From NCBI GenBank assembly GCA_020633725.1, contig JACKDC010000003.1, forward strand, positions 496,001-560,000: a DNA stretch of 64,000 bases, read 5' to 3'. The stretch is from Candidatus Latescibacterota bacterium (GTDB taxonomy: Bacteria > Krumholzibacteriota > Krumholzibacteriia > JACNKJ01). Below are positions 39,763 to 47,299 of the stretch, in pieces (positions within the stretch are counted from its first letter, which is position 1; every line of letters starts with the position of its first letter). The position numbers and the translations under genes are program-made. Under the pieces are notes generated by a model, which did not search any database, was not told where the DNA came from, and saw only the letters and a program-made list of their open reading frames with translations.

Positions 39763-41526
39763 ATGAAGCGTCTCGCCATTCTCGCGATGCTGGTGCTCGC
39801 CCTGCCGAGCCTCGCCCTCGCCCTGGACACCAGCACCCGTCCGGTCTCTCCGGTCCGCGCCTGGAGCGCGGACGATCTCGCCACCTTCGACCCGTCCTGG
39901 CTGCACGTGAAGTTCGTGGAGGGCAGCGCCGTCCGGCTGGAGGCGGGGCAGTTCCGTTCGGAGCGCGGCCTGGCACTGGCGGACGTCAACGCGCTCGTCG
40001 CCGGGGCCAGCGCACTGCGCGCCACCTTCGCGATCAGCCCCGAGCGCGGCGCCGCGCTCAAGGCTGCCGGCGAGCTGGCCAGCGGCCGCGTGGGTCCCGA
40101 TCTGTCGCTGTGGTACGACGTGCGGGTCGAGGGTGGACGACCTGCCCTCGCGTCCGCGTTGAACGCCTTCAACGCGGACCCGATAGTTGAGATCGCCCAC
40201 CCCGCGCCCCTCTGCGAGCCGGCGGTGCTGAACGACCCGCACCCGGCCGCCACGCTGCGGGCCGAGGCGCCGCTCGTCCCCACGCCCGACTTCAGCGGCA
40301 TGCAGGGCTATCTCTACGACCCGCCCACGGGCATGGACGCCCCCGCCGCCTGGGCCCAGCCCGGCGGCCGCGGCGCGAACATGCACTTCATCGACGTGGA
40401 GCTGGGCTGGACGCTCACCCACGAGGACTTCACCGCCGCCAACCACTTCTTCCAGGGCGGCGCGCCCATCGATCCCGGCTACATCGACCACGGCACCGCG
40501 GTGCTGGGCGAGATCATCGGCGGAAACAACGGCTACGGCGTCACCGGCTTCGCAAGCGACACGAACTGGGGCGTGGAGGCCATCACCGTGGGCGAGTGGC
40601 CCAACGTGCCGCACCGCTTCCAGGACGCCATCGACAACCTGAGCGCGGGCGACGTCTGGCTGATCGAGCTGCAGATGTACCCCACGGGCGCCAGCGCCAC
40701 GCCGATGGAGTACGTGCAGGTGAACTACGACGTCATCTGGACCGGCTGCTGGTCCCTGGGCGTGGTCTGCATCGAGGCCGGCGCCAACGGCAGCCAGGAC
40801 CTCGACTCGGCCTTCTGGGGCGGCATCTTCGACCGCAACGTGCGCGACTCGGGCGCGATCATGGTCGGCGCGGGCACGCCCACCGGCCGCGTGGCCGAGT
40901 GGTTCACCAACTACGGCACGCGCATGGACGTGCACGGCTGGGGCTCGTCGATCGTGAGCACCGGCTACGGTGACCTGTACAGCTCCGGCGGCGCGAACTT
41001 CTACTACACGTCGGGCTTCAGCGGCACCAGCGGCGCGTCGCCGATGATCACGGGCTCGTCGCTCTGCCTGCAGGGCATCGCCCGGGCGAGCTACGGCGTC
41101 CCGCTCACGCCGAGCGCGCTGCGCGATCTGCTGCACGACACCGGCGTGCCCCATCTCGACGCCAGCAAGGAGATCGGCCCGCGGCCCGACCTGGGCGCGG
41201 CCGTCGAGGCGCTGATCGACCTCTCGGCCGTGGGTGACGATCCCGGCGACGCGGCGCTCCGCGTCACCGGCACGCCCAACCCCTTCAGCGAGAGCACCAC
41301 GCTGCGCTTCGTCCAGCCGCGTGCCGGGGCCGCGCGGCTCGCGATCTACGACGCCGCCGGCCGCCGCCTGCGCGAGCTGGCGCTGCCCGCCGGTCCCGCC
41401 GGCGAGCGCAGCCTCGCCTGGGACGGCCGCGACGCCGCGGGACACGCCGTGGCCAGCGGGGTCTACCTCTATCGACTGGAGGCGGCGGACGCGCTGCGCA
41501 GCGGGCGGCTGGTGAAGCTGCGCTAG
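39763..41526 (+). CDS. Secreted S8 (subtilisin-like) serine protease with sorting domain
   Basis: This 587-residue protein has a signal peptide (MKRLAILAMLVLALPSLALAL) and a propeptide to about residue 175. The S8 domain has D211 (MHFIDVELGW), H243 (DHGTAVLGEI) and S423 (GFSGTSGASP). The Asp motif is again not D-S/T-G. GANGSQDLDSAFWGGIFDRNVRDSGAIM matches the paralog at 24054-26831 closely, as does TPDFSGMQGYLYDPPTG. The sorting domain follows directly (GTPNPFSESTTLRFV to LVKLR); the extra repeat and jelly-roll regions of the larger paralog are missing. Confidence 0.93.
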   Translation: MKRLAILAMLVLALPSLALALDTSTRPVSPVRAWSADDLATFDPSWLHVKFVEGSAVRLEAGQFRSERGLALADVNALVAGASALRATFAISPERGAALKAAGELASGRVGPDLSLWYDVRVEGGRPALASALNAFNADPIVEIAHPAPLCEPAVLNDPHPAATLRAEAPLVPTPDFSGMQGYLYDPPTGMDAPAAWAQPGGRGANMHFIDVELGWTLTHEDFTAANHFFQGGAPIDPGYIDHGTAVLGEIIGGNNGYGVTGFASDTNWGVEAITVGEWPNVPHRFQDAIDNLSAGDVWLIELQMYPTGASATPMEYVQVNYDVIWTGCWSLGVVCIEAGANGSQDLDSAFWGGIFDRNVRDSGAIMVGAGTPTGRVAEWFTNYGTRMDVHGWGSSIVSTGYGDLYSSGGANFYYTSGFSGTSGASPMITGSSLCLQGIARASYGVPLTPSALRDLLHDTGVPHLDASKEIGPRPDLGAAVEALIDLSAVGDDPGDAALRVTGTPNPFSESTTLRFVQPRAGAARLAIYDAAGRRLRELALPAGPAGERSLAWDGRDAAGHAVASGVYLYRLEAADALRSGRLVKLR

Positions 41527-41549
41527 TCGCGCACTTGCGTAAAGCCACG

Positions 41550-41580
41550 AAGGCGCGGGCCGCGAGGTCCGCGCCTTTTG
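41550..41580 (+). terminator. Intrinsic terminator after the second S8 protease
   Basis: AAGGCGCGG pairs with CCGCGCCTT (9 bp, 10-nt loop), with TTTTG at the 3' side, 23 nt after the stop. Confidence 0.8.
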
Positions 41581-41701
41581 TGTGCGGGTCGCATGGCGTT
41601 GCTTGAGTGGGAGTCAGCTCTGCTCGGCCGTGCGGCTTTTCTTTGGGAGATCCGCCGTCCGGACAAACAGCCGCTCCGAATCCCTCACCAAGGAGCACTC
41701 G

Positions 41702-43279
41702 ATGAAGGCACTTCGGGGCCAGGCGCTGGCCCTCCTCACGCTGTCCCTCCTGCTCGGCGCCTGTTCGAGCAGCGATCCCGCGTCGCCGAGCAACGCGGAC
41801 CCCGCGGCGGTTGTTCTGAGCGCACCCGCCGATGGCGCCACCGGCCTCGACGGCGCGCTCACCCTGAGCTGGGACGCCGCCACCGACCCCGACGGCGACG
41901 CCGTGACCTACACGCTCTACCTGGACGGCGACGCCGACCCCGCCACCGCGGTGGCCAGCGGGCTCAGCGGCACCTCGCACACCCTCGCCGCGGCGCTGCC
42001 CATCCAGAGCACCTTCTACTGGAAGGTCACGGCCGACGACGGCCAGGGCGGCAGCTCCACGAGCCCGACTCGCAGCTTCAGCACCCGCGACAACGCGGCC
42101 CCGAACGCCTTCGACCTGCTGGGCATCGACGACGGCAGCACCGGCGTGCCGCTCGCCCCCACCCTCAGCTGGGAGACCGCCGTGGACCCGGACGGCGACG
42201 CCGTCCTCTACGACCTCTACCTCAGCACCGCCACGAATCCGAGCGCCCCGCTGGTGGCGGGCCTGGCGGGGACGTCCTACCCCCTGGGCGAGCCGCTGGA
42301 CGTGGAGACGAGCTACCACTGGAAGGTGGTCGCCCGCGACGCGTTCGGCGCCGAGACGGCCACCGCCCTGCGCAGTTTCACCACCCAGGCGTTGATCAGC
42401 GCGACGCAGGTGACCGCCGCGGCCCCCTTCGCGGCCCGCAGCGGCCACACGTCCCTGGTCTTCGACGACAAGATGTGGGTGATCGCGGGCAGCTCCTGCT
42501 GCGGAGGCCGCTACAACGACGTCTGGTCCAGCGCGGACGGCGCCACCTGGACCGAGGTCACCGCCAACGCCGGCTTCCCCGGGCGGACGGTGCACGCGTC
42601 GGCCGTCCACGACGGGCGCATGTGGGTGATCGGCGGCAACAGCAGCTACAGCACGGGCAACGAATTCGCGGATGTGTGGTCCAGCGCTGACGGCGTGACC
42701 TGGCAGCAGGCCACGGCCGCGGCGGCCTTCGGGCCCCGCTACGGACTGCGTGCTGCGTCCTTCGCCGGCAAGCTCTGGGTGTTCGGGGGCCGCGACGCGG
42801 CCGGCAGCTACTCCCAGTCCCAGATCTGGAGCAGCGCGGACGGCGCCACCTGGACCCTCGAGACCGACAACGCGGCGTTCGGCGGCACGGGCAACTTCCA
42901 GATCGCCGAGTTCCAGGGACAGCTCTGGAAGACCGGCGGACGCGACGACGCGGTCTACCGCAGCGCGGACGGCGTGAACTGGGTGCTCGTCACCGACAGC
43001 GCCCCCTTCGGCGCGCGCCAGCAGCACACGAGCGTGGCCTTCGACGACAAGCTCTGGGTGCTGGGCGGCAACAACAACGACAACGTCTACCTCGACCTCT
43101 CCGACGCCTGGTACAGCGAGGACGGGGCCAGCTGGGTGCGTGCCGCCGCCGACGCGGGCTACGAGCCGATCACGGCCCACTCGTCCGTGGTCTATGGCGG
43201 GCGGATGTGGGTCATCGCCGGCGGCGGCGGCTTCGGTAGCAGCTACGTCTCGAGCGCGGTCTACAGCCTGGACTACTGA
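41702..43279 (+). CDS. Kelch-repeat lipoprotein
   Basis: This 525-residue protein starts at ATG 41702 (AAGGAG Shine-Dalgarno); the frame upstream is not used. A lipobox signal peptide (LLTLSLLLGAC) predicts lipid anchoring. Two fibronectin-III-like repeats (residues about 35-230; LSWDAATDPDGDAVTYTLYL and LSWETAVDPDGDAVLYDLYL) are followed by about six Kelch-like blades (SSADGATWTEVTANAGFPGR, MWVIGGNSS, LWVFGGRDAAG, WYSEDGASW). No catalytic residues seen; likely a binding or structural surface protein. It lacks the sorting domain, consistent with lipid anchoring. Confidence 0.88.
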   Translation: MKALRGQALALLTLSLLLGACSSSDPASPSNADPAAVVLSAPADGATGLDGALTLSWDAATDPDGDAVTYTLYLDGDADPATAVASGLSGTSHTLAAALPIQSTFYWKVTADDGQGGSSTSPTRSFSTRDNAAPNAFDLLGIDDGSTGVPLAPTLSWETAVDPDGDAVLYDLYLSTATNPSAPLVAGLAGTSYPLGEPLDVETSYHWKVVARDAFGAETATALRSFTTQALISATQVTAAAPFAARSGHTSLVFDDKMWVIAGSSCCGGRYNDVWSSADGATWTEVTANAGFPGRTVHASAVHDGRMWVIGGNSSYSTGNEFADVWSSADGVTWQQATAAAAFGPRYGLRAASFAGKLWVFGGRDAAGSYSQSQIWSSADGATWTLETDNAAFGGTGNFQIAEFQGQLWKTGGRDDAVYRSADGVNWVLVTDSAPFGARQQHTSVAFDDKLWVLGGNNNDNVYLDLSDAWYSEDGASWVRAAADAGYEPITAHSSVVYGGRMWVIAGGGGFGSSYVSSAVYSLDY

Positions 43280-43315
43280 GGTCGGACAGCCCCGCCGGGG
43301 TCCGCTCAGCACTGG

Positions 43316-43356
43316 AAAAGGCGCGGGGGATGTGCCAGATTGACCCTGCGCCTTTT
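43316..43356 (+). terminator. Intrinsic-type terminator before icmF
   Basis: AAAAGGCGC pairs with GCGCCTTTT (9 bp, 23-nt loop that contains a further GGG/CCC pairing), followed by CCTTTG. It ends only 18 nt before the icmF start. It therefore ends the Kelch transcript, and might alternatively act as a leader attenuator; no promoter was recognised between it and icmF. Confidence 0.65.
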
Positions 43357-43374
43357 CCTTTGCGAGGAGGACCC

Positions 43375-46300
43375 ATGGCCCTGGACGCGTCTCACGGCAC
43401 CGACCGCAAGCCCGGCGACCGCTACCGCCTGACCCATCAGGTGCGGGTGGTCACCGCCACCAGTCTCTTCGACGGCCACGACGCGGCCATCAACATCATG
43501 CGCCGCATGATCCAGGCCGGCGGCGCCGAGGTGATCCACCTCGGCCACAACCGCTCCGTTGCCGAGATCGTCGAGGCCGTGATCGAGGAGGACGCCCAGG
43601 CCGTCGCCGTGAGCTCCTACCAGGGCGGCCACATGGAGTTCTTCACCTACATGCGCGACATGCTGGCCGAGCGCGGCGCCGGCCACGTGAAGATCTTCGG
43701 CGGCGGGGGCGGCGTGATCCGTCCCGACGAGATCCGGGCGCTGGAGGCCCACGGCATCACCCGCATCTACGACCCCGAGCACGGGCGGACCATGGGCCTG
43801 GCGGGGATCATCGACGATCTGCTCGAGCGCAGCGACTACTTCACGCTGAACCTGCCCTCGCTGCCCGCCGATGACCATCGCGGCGCGCCCGTGCCCACGC
43901 CCGAGGCGCTGCGGCGCGAGGACCACGCGGCCGTCGCCCGCATGATCACCCTCACGGAGATCGGCGGCGAGCCCTGGGCGCGCGTGGCCGAAGGCGTCCG
44001 CGCCCGCGCGGCGGCGAGCCATGCCCCCGTCCTCGGCGTCACCGGCACCGGCGGCAGCGGCAAGAGCAGCCTGCTGGACGAGCTGGTGCGGCGCTTCCGC
44101 GTGGACAACCCGGACGTTCACATCGCGCTGCTCAGCGCCGACCCCTCCAAGCGCAAGACCGGCGGCGCGCTGCTGGGCGACCGCATCCGCATGAACGCCA
44201 TCGACGGCCCCCAGGTCTACATGCGCTCGCTCGCCACGCGCGGCAGCAAGAGCGAGCTGCCGGAGACGATCCGCGACGCCATCGACGTGGTCAAGGCCGC
44301 CGGCTTCGACCTGGTGATGGTGGAGACCAGCGGCATCGGCCAGGGCGACACGGAGATCGTGGACGTCACCGACCTCGCCCTCTACGTCATGACCGCCGAG
44401 TTCGGCGCGCCGACCCAGCTCGAGAAGATCGACATGCTCGACTACGCCGACCTGGTGGCGATCAACAAGTACGAGCGCAAGGGCAGCGAGGACGCCCTGC
44501 GCGACGTCCGCCGCCAGATGCGCCGCGCCAGCGAGCGCTTCGAGGTGGAGCCCGAGGCGATGCCCGTCTACGGCACGATCGCGAGCCAGTTCAACGACGT
44601 GGGCGTCAACGGCCTCTACGCCGGCCTGGTGGAGCTGCTGAAGGCGAAGTGCGGCGCCCGGTTCGCCTGCCGCATCCCCGCGGGGCAGATCGCGCGCACC
44701 AGCCGCAGCCACAGCCTGGTGCCGGCCGATCGCGTCCGCTACCTGGGCGAGATCGCCGCGGCCGTGCGCGACTACAAGCGACGGGCGCGCGAGCAGGCAG
44801 GAATCGCGCGGCGGCTGCAGCAGCTGCGTGGCGCGCGCGAGCAGCTGGGCGCCGCGGCGGACGCGAACGTCTTCGCCGCGAAGATCGGCGAGCTGGAGCG
44901 CCAGCTTGGCCCCGGCCACGCGGCGCTGCTCGCCGGCTGGGACGACCTTCGCGAGGCCTACAGCGGCGAGCGCTTCTCCTACGAGGTGCGCGGCCGCGAG
45001 TTCACCGTGGATCTGACCAGCGAGACCCTGGCCGGCACCAAGGTGCCGAAGGTCGTCGTGCCGCGCCTCGCCGACCACGGCGACCGCCTGGAGTACCTGC
45101 TGCTCGAGAACGTGCCGGGCAGCTTCCCCTTCACCGCGGGCGTCTTCCCCTTCAAGCGCGAGGGCGAGGATCCCAAGCGCCAGTTCGCGGGCGAGGGCGG
45201 CCCGAAGAAGACCAACCAGCGCTTCCACTTCCTGTCCCGCAACGACGAGGCCAAGCGCCTCAGCACCGCCTTCGACTCGGTCACGCTCTACGGGCAGGAC
45301 CCGGACGAGCGCCCCGACATCTATGGTAAGGTTGGTGATTCGGGGGTCAGCATCTGCTCGCTGGCCGACATCAAGACGCTCTACGCCGGCTTCGATCTGT
45401 GCCACCCCTCCACCAGCGTGTCGATGACCATCAACGGCCCCGCGCCGATCATGCTGGCCTTCTATCTCAACGCCGCCATCGACCAGCAGGTGGACGCCTT
45501 CCGCGCCAAGGAGGGCCGCACGCCCAGCGCCGACGAGCTGGCGCGCATCCGCGCCTTCACGCTGAGCACGGTGCGCGGCACGGTGCAGGCGGACATCCTC
45601 AAGGAGGACCAGGCGCAGAACACCTGCATCTTCTCGACGGACTTCGCCCTGCGCATGATGGGCGACATCCAGAGCTACTTCATCGAGCACCAGGTGCGGA
45701 ACTACTACTCGGTGTCGATCAGCGGCTATCACATCGCCGAGGCGGGCGCGAATCCCATCAGCCAGGTGGCCTTCACGCTGGCCAACGGCTTCACCTACGT
45801 GGAGTACTACCGCTCCCGCGGCCTGGCCGTGGACGACTTCGCCCCCAACCTGAGCTTCTTCTTCTCCAACGGCATGGACGCCGAGTACACGGTGATCGGC
45901 CGCGTGGCGCGGCGCATCTGGTCGGTGGCCATGCGCGACCTCTACGGCGCCGGCGAGCGCAGCCAGAAGCTCAAGTACCACATCCAGACCAGCGGCCGCA
46001 GCCTGCACGCGCAGGAGATGGCCTTCAACGACATCCGCACCACGCTGCAGGCCCTGCTCGCGCTCTACGACAACTGCAACAGCCTGCACACGAACAGCTA
46101 CGACGAAGCCATCACCACGCCCACGGAGGAGAGCGTGCGGCGGGCGATGGCGATCCAGATGATCGTCAGCCGCGAGTTCGGGCTCACGAAGAACGAGCAT
46201 CCGTGGCAGGGGAGCTATGTGGTCGAGGAGCTGACCGAGCTGGTGGAGGAGGCGATCCTCGCCGAGTTCGAGCGGATCAGCGCGCGCGGCGGCGTGCTGG

Positions 46301-46677
46301 GCGCCATGGAGACGCAGTACCAGCGCGGCAAGATCCAGGACGAGTCCATGCTCTACGAGATGCGCAAGCACAGCGGCGAGCTGCCCATCATCGGGGTGAA
46401 CACCTTCCTGAACCCCGACGCCGAGAACCTGATCGCCGACAAGGTGGAGCTGCGCCGCGCCACGCCCGAGGAGAAGGCCGAGCAGATCGCCCACGTCCGC
46501 GCGCTGCAGCAGAAGAACGCCGGCGAGATCGCGGCGAGCCTGGACAAGCTCAAGGGCGTGGCGCTGGCGGGCGGGAACGTCTTCGCGCAGCTCATGGAGA
46601 CGGCCCGCGTAGCCAGCCTCGGGCAGATCACCCAGGCGCTCTACGAGGTGGGCGGGCAGTACCGGCGGAACATGTAG
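43375..46677 (+). CDS. icmF: Fused isobutyryl-CoA mutase IcmF
   Basis: This 1100-residue adenosylcobalamin enzyme interconverts isobutyryl- and n-butyryl-CoA (or similar acyl-CoAs) and carries its own G-protein chaperone. The B12-binding domain is first (SLFDGHDAAINIMRR, His35 as lower ligand). The MeaB-like GTPase has Walker A GTGGSGKS at about 224-231, SADPSKRKTGGALLGDRIRM and ETSGIGQGD. The base-recognition motif reads NKYE at 364-367 instead of NKxD. The catalytic mutase barrel follows (FPFTAGVFPFKREGEDPKRQFAGEG, CHPSTSVSMTINGPAP). Start chosen at MALDASHGTDR with GAGGAGG. The gene stands alone; no epimerase or acyl-CoA genes nearby. Confidence 0.95.
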   Translation: MALDASHGTDRKPGDRYRLTHQVRVVTATSLFDGHDAAINIMRRMIQAGGAEVIHLGHNRSVAEIVEAVIEEDAQAVAVSSYQGGHMEFFTYMRDMLAERGAGHVKIFGGGGGVIRPDEIRALEAHGITRIYDPEHGRTMGLAGIIDDLLERSDYFTLNLPSLPADDHRGAPVPTPEALRREDHAAVARMITLTEIGGEPWARVAEGVRARAAASHAPVLGVTGTGGSGKSSLLDELVRRFRVDNPDVHIALLSADPSKRKTGGALLGDRIRMNAIDGPQVYMRSLATRGSKSELPETIRDAIDVVKAAGFDLVMVETSGIGQGDTEIVDVTDLALYVMTAEFGAPTQLEKIDMLDYADLVAINKYERKGSEDALRDVRRQMRRASERFEVEPEAMPVYGTIASQFNDVGVNGLYAGLVELLKAKCGARFACRIPAGQIARTSRSHSLVPADRVRYLGEIAAAVRDYKRRAREQAGIARRLQQLRGAREQLGAAADANVFAAKIGELERQLGPGHAALLAGWDDLREAYSGERFSYEVRGREFTVDLTSETLAGTKVPKVVVPRLADHGDRLEYLLLENVPGSFPFTAGVFPFKREGEDPKRQFAGEGGPKKTNQRFHFLSRNDEAKRLSTAFDSVTLYGQDPDERPDIYGKVGDSGVSICSLADIKTLYAGFDLCHPSTSVSMTINGPAPIMLAFYLNAAIDQQVDAFRAKEGRTPSADELARIRAFTLSTVRGTVQADILKEDQAQNTCIFSTDFALRMMGDIQSYFIEHQVRNYYSVSISGYHIAEAGANPISQVAFTLANGFTYVEYYRSRGLAVDDFAPNLSFFFSNGMDAEYTVIGRVARRIWSVAMRDLYGAGERSQKLKYHIQTSGRSLHAQEMAFNDIRTTLQALLALYDNCNSLHTNSYDEAITTPTEESVRRAMAIQMIVSREFGLTKNEHPWQGSYVVEELTELVEEAILAEFERISARGGVLGAMETQYQRGKIQDESMLYEMRKHSGELPIIGVNTFLNPDAENLIADKVELRRATPEEKAEQIAHVRALQQKNAGEIAASLDKLKGVALAGGNVFAQLMETARVASLGQITQALYEVGGQYRRNM

Positions 46678-46684
46678 GCGCGGG

Positions 46685-47299
46685 CTAGTAGTAGACTTCG
46701 ATGTAGTCGATGAGCATGTTGGCGCCGCTGCTGGCCTCGAACTCGAAGCAGAGTTCGAACACTCCAGGCGCACCGTCCAAGTAGTCCCAGGTGATTTCTT
46801 CGGTCACCCAGGTCCCAAAGGTGTGGTCCTCCGGCCAGACCATTTCCTTGGCCCACACGATGTCGCCGTTGACTCGCACGTAGACGAAGTTGCTCATGTT
46901 GGTCTCGCCAACGTAGCCCATCCAGTGCCAGCGGATGTGCGGCGTCCAGAGGTAGATGTCTTGGCAGAAGGAATTGCTGTTGGCCCCATCACAGAAGCCC
47001 CCCAACCATGCCACCAGCTCACCCTCGTAGGCGGGGTAACCCCACGTCGGCAGAGGGTCGACTATCCACGAGCACGTGGTGTTGGTGATGCAGGTCCAGT
47101 CCGAGTACACACCACACTCACCGAACTCGAAGCTGCCGTCGTTCACGAGGTGCCAGCCTCGTGTGGAGTCGACCGCCGCATCGGGCCTTTCAATACGCGG
47201 GGCCTTGATGGGTTCTCCTTCGGCCGTAAGGCGCGGCTCACCCTGGCAGGGGATGACAGAGAAGGAGAGCAACAGGATGGCAAGAGCGTGCGCCTTCAT
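46685..47299 (-). CDS. Small exported protein of unknown function
   Basis: This 204-residue protein starts at MKAHALAILLLSFSVIPCQG (signal peptide), overlapping the upstream stop by 4 nt. The rest looks like one jelly-roll/carbohydrate-binding-like domain: LVNDGSFEFGECGVYSDWTC, a Trp/Gly-rich centre (WGYPAYEGELVAWLGGFCDG) and a FELCFEFEASSGANMLIDYIEVYY end. It has several cysteines. I do not recognise the family. It has no sorting domain. It is translationally coupled to the beta-propeller protein before it and convergent with icmF, 7 nt apart. Confidence 0.75.
   Translation of the reverse strand: MKAHALAILLLSFSVIPCQGEPRLTAEGEPIKAPRIERPDAAVDSTRGWHLVNDGSFEFGECGVYSDWTCITNTTCSWIVDPLPTWGYPAYEGELVAWLGGFCDGANSNSFCQDIYLWTPHIRWHWMGYVGETNMSNFVYVRVNGDIVWAKEMVWPEDHTFGTWVTEEITWDYLDGAPGVFELCFEFEASSGANMLIDYIEVYY

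Noticed and set aside
43306..46773. An 1155-codon minus-strand open frame
   Set aside because: It is the antisense shadow of icmF, which is complete on the plus strand.
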